Shown here piece after piece: positions 8,438-17,090 of a stretch of DNA of 64,000 nucleotides. How positions within the stretch are numbered: the stretch's first letter is position 1; every line of letters begins with the position of its first letter. Below the pieces are notes generated by a model. It had not been told where the DNA came from. It did not search any database and saw only the letters and a list, made by a program, of their open reading frames with translations. Source of the stretch: Halobellus sp. MBLA0158 (lineage in GTDB: Archaea; Halobacteriota; Halobacteria; Halobacteriales; Haloferacaceae); the NCBI RefSeq assembly GCF_041477585.1, contig NZ_JBGNYA010000002.1, positions 119,521-183,520 of the forward strand. The letters run 5' to 3'. The position numbers and the translations under genes were made by a program.

Positions 8438-9964
8438 GTGGCAGTCTCTCGGTCGACGGCGTTCCTCGCTGCCGCAGTTGCGGCAATTGTTTTGGTCGTC
8501 GCTATACCGATCCCGGGCTTGTCCGGGGCTGGATCGTTCGCAATCGCGACGATGGCATTCGCCGCCGTGCTGTGGGTAACCGAGGGGCTACCGCTGCCCG
8601 TGACTGCGCTCTGTGTGCCGATCCTCCTGACGGTGTTCGGCGTGTTTCCGACGATGGCCGGCGCGCTCCAGGGATTCGCCGATCCCATCATCTTCCTGCT
8701 GCTGGCGGGGTTCGTGCTTGCGGAAGCCCTCCAGAAGCACGGCGTCGACCGCCGCATCGCGTACCATCTGATCGCCACGCTCGGCACGTCACCGCGCCGA
8801 CTCGTACTCGCTATTATGGCCGCGACGGCGGGCCTCTCGATGGTTGTCTCGAACTCCGCAACCACCGCGATGATGGTCCCCATCGCCCTGGGTGTTGCTC
8901 GCGAAATCAGTGGTGGACCGATCGTAGACGACTCCGATGACCGCACTCCCACTAACCTTGAGATCTCGCTGTTGCTGGGGACGGCGTATGCGGCGAGCCT
9001 CGGCGGCGTCGGTACACTTATCGGGACCCCAGCCAACGCCATCGTCGTCTCTCAACTTGACGCCCACCTCGGATACACCGTCGGCTTCCTTGAGTGGCTT
9101 GCCGTCGGGCTGCCGCTGGTCGCTATCAGTCTACCCGTCGCGTGGTACCTGCTCGTCCGCCTGTTCCCCCCCAAGACGACAGACGTCGCAGCCGCGCGCC
9201 GTCATGCCGAACAGATGCTTGATGAGTTGGGACCGCTGTCGCCGGCCGGTAGGCGGACACTCGCCGTCACCGCGGCGACAGCCGGCCTCTGGATCCTCGG
9301 CGGCCTCGACTTCGCGTTTGAGGGCGTGCTTCCATCAGTGTACTATGATACACTGTTCGGTGGTGCCGGCAGTATCGTCGGTGCTCCTCACCAGGGCGTG
9401 CTCTACTACGTGCTCGTCGGCCTCGTTGCCGTCCCTGCGCTGATCGTGGGGGGCTGCGTCGACTGGGAGGATGTACACAGCATCGACTGGGGCACGCTCG
9501 TCCTCTTGGGCGGCGGACTCGCGCTTGCGGATGGGCTCGCAGAGACGGACGCGACGCGGTGGCTCGCTGACGCCACGTTCGGGGACCTCGCCGGCGCGTC
9601 GATCCTCCTCGTGGTCGTCGCGGTAGTCGCGGTTACGGTGTTGTTGAGCGAGCTCGCATCGAACACGGCGGTGGTCGCTATCTTTGCGCCCGTGCTCATC
9701 ACCATCGGCCCGCAGTACGCTGGCGCGCTCGGCACGACCGGCGAGGGCGCAGCGGTGTTCCTCGCAATTACGGGTGCGGTCGCGGCGAGCTTCGGGTTTG
9801 CACTCCCGGTTGCGACGCCCCCGAACGCCATCGCGTTCGGCACCGGCGCAGTCGGCCGCAAACATATGCTCCGCGCTGGCTGGCGGCTTGACGTGGTGAT
9901 GGTTATGCTCGCAACCGCTGCGATGCTCGTGACGTTCCGGGTTGCGTGGCCGCTCGTGTTCTGA
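8438..9964 (+). CDS. SLC13/DASS-type anion permease
   Basis: A membrane protein of about 508 residues with the DASS layout. It has LWVTEGLPLPVTAL near the N-terminus, VVSNSATTAMMVPI and GTLIGTPANAI (first SNT-like hairpin) and LSELASNTAVVAIFAP with ATPPNAIAFGTG (second). Family members import dicarboxylates, citrate or sulfate with sodium. The GTG at 8438 was preferred because GGAGG at 8424-8428 lies nine bases upstream; GTG 8429 or ATG 8396 would add residues with no family match. Unlike the permease at 3262-5103, it lacks TrkA-C domains. Confidence 0.8.
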   Translation: MAVSRSTAFLAAAVAAIVLVVAIPIPGLSGAGSFAIATMAFAAVLWVTEGLPLPVTALCVPILLTVFGVFPTMAGALQGFADPIIFLLLAGFVLAEALQKHGVDRRIAYHLIATLGTSPRRLVLAIMAATAGLSMVVSNSATTAMMVPIALGVAREISGGPIVDDSDDRTPTNLEISLLLGTAYAASLGGVGTLIGTPANAIVVSQLDAHLGYTVGFLEWLAVGLPLVAISLPVAWYLLVRLFPPKTTDVAAARRHAEQMLDELGPLSPAGRRTLAVTAATAGLWILGGLDFAFEGVLPSVYYDTLFGGAGSIVGAPHQGVLYYVLVGLVAVPALIVGGCVDWEDVHSIDWGTLVLLGGGLALADGLAETDATRWLADATFGDLAGASILLVVVAVVAVTVLLSELASNTAVVAIFAPVLITIGPQYAGALGTTGEGAAVFLAITGAVAASFGFALPVATPPNAIAFGTGAVGRKHMLRAGWRLDVVMVMLATAAMLVTFRVAWPLVF

Positions 9965-9967
9965 CCG

Positions 9968-10020
9968 TCAGTGCGCGGTCCAGCCACCATCCACCGGGAT
10001 GTTCGCGCCAGTGAATTTCA
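9968..10020 (-). pseudogene. C-terminal scrap of a short-chain dehydrogenase (SDR)
   Basis: The minus-strand frame ending at 9968 reads FTGANIPVDGGWTAH and then stops. This is the typical C-terminal tail of classical SDR enzymes such as 3-oxoacyl-ACP reductase. No other SDR sequence is visible upstream, so only the tail remains. Confidence 0.6.
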
Positions 10021-10105
10021 CGACGCCACCCTTCGCGGAATCGATTCAGCAGTCTCGTCTCGTGCACTGGCAGGGTCGCAACACGGCCGGATAACCTAGC
10101 TCGTT

Positions 10106-10762
10106 TCACCCGGCGACCTGTGCGATCGCAGCTGCCTCGCGGTAACACGCGATTGCCAGCAGCAGGTACCCGCCGACCAGTAGTGCCCACTCGCGGCGCG
10201 TTAGCGACCAGTCTCTCGGGGAACGTACTCGTTCAAACTCCTCTTTCCATCGGGGCCCGGATTTCTGGTGCCACAGCATCACGCCTCGCGTCGCCACGAC
10301 GAACGCGACGAACGCCGTGATCTCCATCGGGCCGCTTCGTTCGACGATCACTGTTAGTGAAGGTACGATTCGCTCCCCCGTCCCGATGGCAAGCGATCCG
10401 GTTCCCCACACGGCGCCGTAGCGGGGTGTCTGTACCACTTGAATGACGTAGCCGAGCGGGGTGTTCACTGACCGGAGAGTATTCGCTGCGACGGCAATTA
10501 GCGAGACGGCTACGTTCCACCCAAACAACGTCAGGAACTCCTTCGGAACGCTTCCCGCGTAGTCCGCGGACGCAACGGGGTTCCCACCCCGAAGTAATCC
10601 TTGCGGGAGGAAGGAGTAGCTGAGGATCCACGCTGCCGCGAACACACCCGCAACAAGAAGCCACAGAGAAACGAACCGGACGAGGACCTCATCGTGGTTG
10701 ACGTATTGTCCGGCTCGCCTCGATGCTCGTCGGATTGTCCCAGTTATATTCGATGCTACCAT
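10106..10762 (-). CDS. Membrane protein, possibly SpoIIM/DUF95-like
   Basis: A 218-residue protein with about five hydrophobic segments and a basic loop near the C-terminus (GPRWKEEFERVRSPRDW). The central FGWNVAVSLIAVAANTLRSV and the helix arrangement are reminiscent of stage II sporulation protein M-like (DUF95) proteins, but the match is by eye and weak. ATG 10762 was preferred to 10825, whose extra residues look like intergenic sequence. It lies downstream of a CPBP protease gene on the same strand, 78 bases away. Confidence 0.55.
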   Translation of the reverse strand: MVASNITGTIRRASRRAGQYVNHDEVLVRFVSLWLLVAGVFAAAWILSYSFLPQGLLRGGNPVASADYAGSVPKEFLTLFGWNVAVSLIAVAANTLRSVNTPLGYVIQVVQTPRYGAVWGTGSLAIGTGERIVPSLTVIVERSGPMEITAFVAFVVATRGVMLWHQKSGPRWKEEFERVRSPRDWSLTRREWALLVGGYLLLAIACYREAAAIAQVAG

Positions 10763-10840
10763 TGGACAGACGGTTGTGTGCTCTCGACAAATACGTTTAG
10801 CAGCAAATATTCGCCACAGAGCCACAGGGAGTGGGGAGTA

Positions 10841-11647
10841 TCAGAGTATTGCGACCTGTATAAGCGAGAGCACTACCAACGGGATGTGGAAGGCGGCGTG
10901 GGCTACCATCGCTGCTTCGAGGCTCCGTTGCCAGTACAGCCACCCGAAGAGCACGCCTGCAATCGCGTTCAGAAGAATCGTCCGGGCGATGAGTGCTGGG
11001 GTTAGGCCGACGGACTGTGCGAGCGCTGGGAGATGGCCGATCCCAAACAGCACTGCAGAGATTATGATCGCGACCCACATTACTCCCGATCCAGGGCCGC
11101 CCGACTGACGGCCGGTGAGCACCCAGCCAATGAATGCGAGCGCCGACATGAGTCCGTAGCGGAGCAGTAGCTCCTCCGTGATACCACCATAGAGGAACCT
11201 AACCGGCGCATACACGAGGACGTTCACCACCGTCGCGTCGGTCGCCCCGATCGCGGACTGGGGCAGGTCCTGAGCGATGAACGGCGCCAGCGCGACATCA
11301 AGAAGCAGGATCAGGAGTCCTCCGATGACGCCGAGGCTAACAGCAAGTAGAACGTCGGGCCGGAGACGTCGCCAAATGTCGTCGCCTGTTCCTGCCCAGC
11401 CCACAAGGTACGATGACATATCTACTCCCGGAGCGGTATACGTCCCAACCAGACAGGCGACGGTAAGGAGGAGCAGTGAGTTGACACCCGCAGACACAGC
11501 GAGGAGTGGAAGCGATAGTCCGGCCGGGACAGCTGACGCCGGCGTCGTAAGATAGATGTACCCGCTGAGAGCGAGGATCCCGGGTGTACCGGCTAATAAC
11601 GTCACTCCGAACCGCTTTGGGAAGGAGGCGTGATCGGTTCGAAACAT
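10841..11647 (-). CDS. CPBP-family intramembrane metalloprotease
   Basis: A 268-residue integral membrane protein with the three CPBP (Abi/CAAX-type) motifs: EE-x3-R (TEELLLRYG), an F-x3-H motif (FGIGHLP) and a final helix with AHAAFH. These Glu and His residues bind zinc and form the active site in Rce1-type proteases. The archaeal substrate is unknown. In bacteria the family is often linked to bacteriocin self-immunity. A second CPBP gene with a different motif set lies at 12701-13597, so the two are not simple duplicates. Confidence 0.8.
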   Translation of the reverse strand: MFRTDHASFPKRFGVTLLAGTPGILALSGYIYLTTPASAVPAGLSLPLLAVSAGVNSLLLLTVACLVGTYTAPGVDMSSYLVGWAGTGDDIWRRLRPDVLLAVSLGVIGGLLILLLDVALAPFIAQDLPQSAIGATDATVVNVLVYAPVRFLYGGITEELLLRYGLMSALAFIGWVLTGRQSGGPGSGVMWVAIIISAVLFGIGHLPALAQSVGLTPALIARTILLNAIAGVLFGWLYWQRSLEAAMVAHAAFHIPLVVLSLIQVAIL

Positions 11648-11719
11648 ACGACGGATCTCTCAGTGTAACGAGAAAAGTGGTGTCACTGTCGTCGCTTTCG
11701 CCGTCGGCGTCGTGAACAG

Positions 11720-12550
11720 TTACCGTGCCGGACCGTCGTATCGCCCCATCCCGGCGTGGAGATGGCCATCGAGTTGCGTCCATCCCTGGCGGCCGTCCGC
11801 GTAGATTGCAGGAGTGGTCCCCGCTTCGAACGTGTTGAAGCTGTTCGAGAGCCAGAATCCCCACTCGTTCCAGGCTTCGAATCGGATTTCGTCGACGGTA
11901 ACGATCGCTTCGGTTGGCGTATCGTACGTGGCTGCGGCGACTGTCGTGAACACCCAGCATGCGTCCGAATCGTCCCACGCGTACTCACAATCGGACGAAG
12001 AGACGTTTCCGAGCGGTGCCAGGAACGATGCGTTCCCGATCGGATACCGCGTGTCGATGTCGTGTTCTACCGACTGTTGCCACGCAATCGAGTACCGAGT
12101 CGGGTCGGGGGAGAACTCTTTGTTGGTCATGTTCGCGGGAATCTCGTCAGGGCCAATCTGTTCTCGGTCAAGTACCGAGCCGTTCGGTGCGTACGTCCAG
12201 AGGACGTACCGATCTTGGCCGACGAGACGGTCGACGTGGAGTCGAAGCATCGGACCATAGGCGGTCTGGACGATGGATGCATCCCATATCGTCAGCTCCG
12301 TGCCGTCGTCGTCGTAGATCTACAGGTCCGATGCGGCGTCAGCGTCTACGTCCGTGCCTGCGGGAAACGGGAGATGGAACGTGGCATTCTCGATCGTCGT
12401 ATTCGTGCTGATAGACGTCGTGTAGGAGTATGTGGACGTGTGGGAGTACGCGAAATCCGGTGGGAAGAAGAGAAAGCCGACGGCTGCGACCGGCACAAGA
12501 ACGACAAGGAGAGCAACCCCGATGACGAGAAGTTGCTTTGAGGAAACCAT
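11720..12550 (-). pseudogene. Secreted/membrane-anchored hypothetical protein split by an in-frame TAG
   Basis: The frame opens at 12550 with an N-terminal membrane anchor (LLVIGVALLVVLVPVAAVGFLFF) and a Thr/Ser-rich extracellular start. It meets TAG at 12322-12320 and continues in the same frame without a shift to 11720. Residues after the TAG (IYDDDGTELTIWDAS) carry on the domain, giving about 276 codons in all. This looks like a single nonsense mutation in one cell-surface protein. The family is one I have seen only as haloarchaeal hypotheticals. Translation of the second part from the ATG at 12250 would lack the anchor. Confidence 0.65.
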
Positions 12551-12700
12551 ACAAAGAGTACGCTCATATCAAATATAGTACTATTGTGGGTCTGGATAGC
12601 ACCCGGCAGCATCTGAATAGTCGTTCTGGCACGACAGGAGCTGATTGGGGGCGTTTTCTTTCTTTCGGCGAAGCAGAACTCCCCGTCGTTACCCGCGTTT

Positions 12701-13597
12701 TCACACGCGGTAATCACTCTCAGTTACCGGTGGGAGACCGGCATCCTGTGGGGTCGGCGGGTCGCGGTCGGCGAGGCGGTCTCCGCCGTAGACGACGATG
12801 AGAAGGATAGCAATCAGCACGAGTGGAACTGCCCCAGTAACTTCGGCGAGCAGGTTCAGCCACGGGTCAGGAACACCATTCGGGATGAGTGCTTCCGGGT
12901 CAGCGGGATGGAAGATTCCCATCGCATTAACGCCAGCATGGAACACTGCGACGGCGAGCACGCTGCCGCCGGTGCTGTTGTACATCCACGTCCAGAGGAT
13001 GGAACCAGCAAGGATGGAGACCATCCAGAGGAGTTGCTGGGAGAGCGGCCAGCCGCCGTGGGTGGTCGTCGCGTTCAGGAACAACGGAAGATGCCAAGCA
13101 GCCCACGTGACGCCCACGATGACACTTGAGGTCAGCGCGCTGTAGGAGTCCTGCAGGATAGGGAGCATGAAGCCACGCCAGCCGAGATCTTCCTGGCCGC
13201 CACCCCACACGGTTCCCCACACCATCGCGAACAGGTAGATGAAGGGCGATTCGAATTCGGTGAGGTCGATTGGGCCGCCAGCTAAGACGAACAGCAAGAC
13301 GCCCAATGAGAGAATAATCAAGGGGAGGCCGAACGCGAGCGCCCACCATTTCGCACCGATTCGCCACTTGAACATCTGGCCGATCCACTTACGGAGGCTT
13401 CCACCGGAAGCCCAGATGACCACCGCCGCGCCGATCGGCGGACCGAATCCGCCGAAGCCGATCAGGATCGAGTGCGTCCAGGAGGCTTCCATCCCCGAAT
13501 ACGCGAGCGCCCCCTGGATCGTCCATGTGAACACATAGGCGATTACAACGAAGCTTAGGAGGCGATGTTGGTTGACCCACGAGCGGAAACTGGCCAT
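12701..13597 (-). CDS. CPBP-family intramembrane protease
   Basis: A 298-residue multi-helix membrane protein. The CPBP motifs read GGGQEDLGWRGF (first Glu of the usual EE replaced by Gln), WAAWHLPLF and VFHAGVNAMG. The QE variant is common in this family and need not abolish activity. ATG 13597 (MASFRSW) was chosen over 13657 because the membrane region starts soon after it and the extra 20 residues look unlike protein. It is divergent from the UspA gene that follows. Confidence 0.75.
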   Translation of the reverse strand: MASFRSWVNQHRLLSFVVIAYVFTWTIQGALAYSGMEASWTHSILIGFGGFGPPIGAAVVIWASGGSLRKWIGQMFKWRIGAKWWALAFGLPLIILSLGVLLFVLAGGPIDLTEFESPFIYLFAMVWGTVWGGGQEDLGWRGFMLPILQDSYSALTSSVIVGVTWAAWHLPLFLNATTTHGGWPLSQQLLWMVSILAGSILWTWMYNSTGGSVLAVAVFHAGVNAMGIFHPADPEALIPNGVPDPWLNLLAEVTGAVPLVLIAILLIVVYGGDRLADRDPPTPQDAGLPPVTESDYRV

Positions 13598-13691
13598 ACC
13601 TCCGATTGGGGAACACATCATAATTAACGGTACTCCCAGGTACCGAGTTTTCGGCACTACACTCTTCTCAACACTTCCCGAACTCTATCGT

Positions 13692-14120
13692 ATGCCTGAC
13701 AACGTTCTCGTCGCCTTGGACGGCTCCCCGCTTGCCGAGCGTGCATTTATGTACGCACTCGAGACCTTCCCGAACGCCACCATCACCACAATTTACGTCA
13801 TCAACCCGATCGACTCGGTAATCGATGTAGAGGCCGGTGGCTTGCCAGTCGCAGAGGACTGGTACGATACCGCCCAGGAGCGGGCGACCGAGATTCACAC
13901 GACCGCGACGGATCTTGCAGCGGACCACGATATTGTGCTCGCTACAGTCACTGAAGTCGGGAAACCAGCGCGTGAGATTCTCGACTACGCTGCCGACAAC
14001 GGCATCGACCAGATCGTTATGGGGAGCCACGGTCGGTCAGGCCTAGACCGGACGTTCCTCGGAAGTGTCGCCGAGACAGTTACTCGCCGAGCACAGATCC
14101 CGGTAACCATCATTGGATGA
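13692..14120 (+). CDS. Universal stress protein (UspA family)
   Basis: A 142-residue single-domain UspA protein. It begins with the beta-strand MPDNVLVALDGSPLAERA and ends with the nucleotide-binding motif MGSHGRSGLDRTFLGS (G-x2-G-x9-G-S), followed by PVTII. These residues bind ATP in ATP-binding members, and this copy has the complete motif. The start at 13692 puts the first strand immediately after Met. It lies 33 bases before the P1B ATPase gene. Confidence 0.88.
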   Translation: MPDNVLVALDGSPLAERAFMYALETFPNATITTIYVINPIDSVIDVEAGGLPVAEDWYDTAQERATEIHTTATDLAADHDIVLATVTEVGKPAREILDYAADNGIDQIVMGSHGRSGLDRTFLGSVAETVTRRAQIPVTIIG

Positions 14121-14153
14121 AATCCTCGACTCGTGTGCCGAGATCAGGATCGG

Positions 14154-16394
14154 ATGAATGCTCGTGGGCCCACCTCAAACGTGAAATCAAACCAACCCAT
14201 AGGTATCGAGAACGTGGCTGTTACTGAAGCACCACCTCTCTCGACGTGTACGATCCACATTGAACGACGAGGTGGTCGTGGCGACGCGGGAGCACGAGCG
14301 CTCGAACGACATCTTAGGCGTCTCTCCGGCGTCCACGATGTCGACGTCTCGTTTCGAACAGGGGACGCCCGGATCACCTACGACGGGAGCATCACCTCAG
14401 AAGAAACGATTCGAGACGCTGTCCGCGACCGCCACGTGTCCATTCAGGACGAATCTGAGACAGCAACGGATGACGTGAGCACCCGCTCGGAACTCAGGCG
14501 GGAGGTCGTGTTCGTCGGCTTGACCCTCCTCGGGATGGCGGTCGGCCTAGTGACGGGATGGCTCGAAGGTCCACAGCTTCTCATGTGGGCCGGATACGGC
14601 GTCGCATACGTCTTCGGTGGCTGGTACGGGCTCAAAGGCGCAATCGAAACGCTCCGGCACCGTGCGGTCGACATCGACCTGTTGATGATCGTCGCGGCAC
14701 TCGGTGCCCTCTCGATTGGCGCACCATTCGAGGGCGCGATGCTGCTGTTTCTGTTTTCGCTGTCGAACACGCTCCAGCACTACGCGATTGGCCGCTCGCG
14801 ACGGGCGATCAGGTCACTCGTCGAGATGCGGCCGGACGAAGCCCAGGTGCTACGCGACGGCGAGGAAGTCACCGTTCCCATCGACGACGTCGCCGTCGGT
14901 GACGTGTTCGTCGTTCGTCCCGGCGACAGAATCCCGCTCGACGGCGTCGTCACGTCCGGCGAGGGGACGGTCGATCAGGCGTCGCTCACCGGCGAGTCCG
15001 TGCCCGTGCCGAAGGAACCCGAGGACGAGGTGTTCGGTGGAACGATCAACGAGAGCGGGAGTCTCGAAATCGAAGTCACGCGGCAGGCCCACGAATCGGC
15101 GATCAGTCGCCTCATCCACATGGTCGAACGCGCCCAAAGTGAGAAGGCGCCGACACAGCGGCTCATCGACCGCCTCGAACAGCCGTACGTCCTCGGCGTG
15201 TTCGGGCTCACGATCGCAGCGATCGCCATCCCGCTCGCCCTCGGAAGCGAGTTCACTAGCACGTTCTACCGCGCGATGACCCTGATGGTCGCCGCCTCGC
15301 CGTGTGCGGTCATCATCTCCACGCCGGCGGCGGTGCTGTCGGCTATTGCCTCCGGTGGGAGGCAGGGCGTTCTGTTCAAGGGTGGCGAACACGTCGAGGC
15401 GGCGGCGAACATCGATGCGGTCGCGTTCGACAAGACGGGCACACTCACGCGGGGCGAGACACAGCTGACGGACGTGTTCGTCCGGGACGGCCTCGCGAAC
15501 GAGTCGCTGACTGCCGACGAGCTGCTCTCGCTCGCAGCTTCCGTCCAGGCACGCTCGGAGCACCACCTCGCCCGTGCGACCGTCTCGAAAGCCGAAGCCC
15601 GCGCCCTCGACGTCCCCGACGCACGCCGGTTTCAGTCGGAGGCCGGGAAGGGAGTGCGCGCCGATGTCGACGACGGAACCATCCACATCGGGAATCGGAG
15701 TTACGTCGAGACGGTTCTCGAAGACGCTGCGATCGAGGGACTCGAACCCGGTCTCGACAGGCTTCGGACCCTGGAGGCGGAGGGGAAGACCAGCGTTCTC
15801 GTTGCCCGCGAGCACGCCGGCAACGCCACGGTACTGGGATGGCTTGCGTTCACCGACACGGTCCGCCCCGGGGCTGCAGAAATGATCGAGGACCTCCGGT
15901 CGCTCGGCGTGGAGCACATCGTTATGTTGACCGGCGACAACGAGCGCGTCGCCCAGCAGATCGCTGACGAAGTCGGTATCGACGAGGTGCAGGCGGAACT
16001 GCTGCCGGAAGAGAAGGTAGCGACCATCGAAGAGCTAGTCGAGCGATACGAGAACGTGGCGATGGTGGGTGACGGCGTGAACGACGCACCGGCACTGGCG
16101 ACGGCGACTCTCGGGATCGCTATGGGTGGCGCCGGGACCGACGTTGCCCTAGAGACGGCTGACGTCGTGTTGATGGGCGACGACATCGGGAAGATTCCCT
16201 ACGTGCTCGGACTCGGTCGCCGGACGCGCCGGACGCTGACAGTCAACCTCGCAATCGCCTTTGGTGCAATTGCGCTGATGGTTGGCACGATTCTGTTACG
16301 CGGTATCCCCTTACCGCTGGCCGTGGTCGGCCACGAGGGATCGACGGTCCTCGTGTCCCTGAACGGGCTTCGATTACTCGGCTTTCGAGAATAG
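14154..16394 (+). CDS. P1B-type metal ATPase with SPC motif
   Basis: A heavy-metal-exporting P-type ATPase of about 746 residues. The N-terminal 80 residues have an HMA-like pattern but no CxxC metal site. The membrane motif is SPC (AASPCAVII), typical of the P1B-4 group (Co/Zn/Fe-type exporters). TGES, DKTGTLT, MLTGDN and GDGVNDAP give the actuator, phosphorylation and ATP-binding sites. A C-terminal HEGST motif also matches P1B-4. The start is uncertain: ATG 14154, or GTG 14214 nearer the HMA-like domain. It probably exports a divalent transition metal. Confidence 0.85.
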   Translation: MNARGPTSNVKSNQPIGIENVAVTEAPPLSTCTIHIERRGGRGDAGARALERHLRRLSGVHDVDVSFRTGDARITYDGSITSEETIRDAVRDRHVSIQDESETATDDVSTRSELRREVVFVGLTLLGMAVGLVTGWLEGPQLLMWAGYGVAYVFGGWYGLKGAIETLRHRAVDIDLLMIVAALGALSIGAPFEGAMLLFLFSLSNTLQHYAIGRSRRAIRSLVEMRPDEAQVLRDGEEVTVPIDDVAVGDVFVVRPGDRIPLDGVVTSGEGTVDQASLTGESVPVPKEPEDEVFGGTINESGSLEIEVTRQAHESAISRLIHMVERAQSEKAPTQRLIDRLEQPYVLGVFGLTIAAIAIPLALGSEFTSTFYRAMTLMVAASPCAVIISTPAAVLSAIASGGRQGVLFKGGEHVEAAANIDAVAFDKTGTLTRGETQLTDVFVRDGLANESLTADELLSLAASVQARSEHHLARATVSKAEARALDVPDARRFQSEAGKGVRADVDDGTIHIGNRSYVETVLEDAAIEGLEPGLDRLRTLEAEGKTSVLVAREHAGNATVLGWLAFTDTVRPGAAEMIEDLRSLGVEHIVMLTGDNERVAQQIADEVGIDEVQAELLPEEKVATIEELVERYENVAMVGDGVNDAPALATATLGIAMGGAGTDVALETADVVLMGDDIGKIPYVLGLGRRTRRTLTVNLAIAFGAIALMVGTILLRGIPLPLAVVGHEGSTVLVSLNGLRLLGFRE

Positions 16395-16408
16395 GATGTA
16401 GTGTCTAG

Positions 16409-17062
16409 TCACGCTGTCTCGACGGTGAACAACGAGTCGTCGTCGAGGACGACTTGTATGCGACGGTGCCAGGCCTCTGCGAAGGCCCCCCGTTGCTTCT
16501 CGCTTGCGGACCCCTCTAGAATTCCCTGGAGATTCCCGATTGCGGGCCCACCGTCAGGAACGTCGCTGACGTGGTAGGTCACTTCGACGGTCTCCTCCGT
16601 GTCGGTTCGCCGGAACCGGAAAGTCGGATCCGCCGTGTCCGGGTCGAACGCGTCGAAGACGAGGAGGTCGCGGCGGCCGCCGTAGCCGCCGGCGAGCCCG
16701 CTGAATCCGTCGTCTTCGGTCGCGCCAGTGACGTACGAGATGATGCGGCTCATCACGCCATACGTGGCATCGTCCTGCGGGCCGGCCGCCTGCATCTCGA
16801 TTTCGCTCCGGACTGGATAGTCGTCGGAATACAGAGAGTCGAGCCCCAACTGGACGATCCGGTAGGCGCCCGAGGCAGTCGGACAGGAGTGTCCCGCCTC
16901 TTTCACCGCGTCTCTATAGGTGATGACGAACGGGTCGCCCGGTTCGAGGACGCCGAGGGCCTCCGCGACAGGGTCGCGAATTTCGATCGGATCGACGTCG
17001 TAGTCTACCTTCCAATTGGTTCTAGTCTGGGTCTCGGCGCTCGCAGTCGAGTTCGATGTCAT
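16409..17062 (-). CDS. FmdE-like protein
   Basis: A 217-residue soluble protein. AGHSCPTASGAYRIVQLGL resembles the FmdE/FwdE signature (H-x-C-P...G), where Cys and His are metal ligands. FAEAWHRRIQVVL near the C-terminus completes a compact domain. FmdE proteins accompany molybdenum or tungsten formylmethanofuran dehydrogenase in methanogens; haloarchaea lack that pathway, so this copy probably has another, metal-related role. It sits between two P1B ATPase genes. The start at 17062 was preferred to 17083, which adds seven residues. Confidence 0.6.
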   Translation of the reverse strand: MTSNSTASAETQTRTNWKVDYDVDPIEIRDPVAEALGVLEPGDPFVITYRDAVKEAGHSCPTASGAYRIVQLGLDSLYSDDYPVRSEIEMQAAGPQDDATYGVMSRIISYVTGATEDDGFSGLAGGYGGRRDLLVFDAFDPDTADPTFRFRRTDTEETVEVTYHVSDVPDGGPAIGNLQGILEGSASEKQRGAFAEAWHRRIQVVLDDDSLFTVETA

Positions 17063-17090
17063 GAGTGGTGGTGATAATCGCATCTAGTGG

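Noticed and set aside
12320..12322. TAG read as pyrrolysine
   Set aside because: No pylS, pylT or Pyl-synthesis genes are visible, haloarchaea generally lack them, and a simple nonsense mutation explains the observation.
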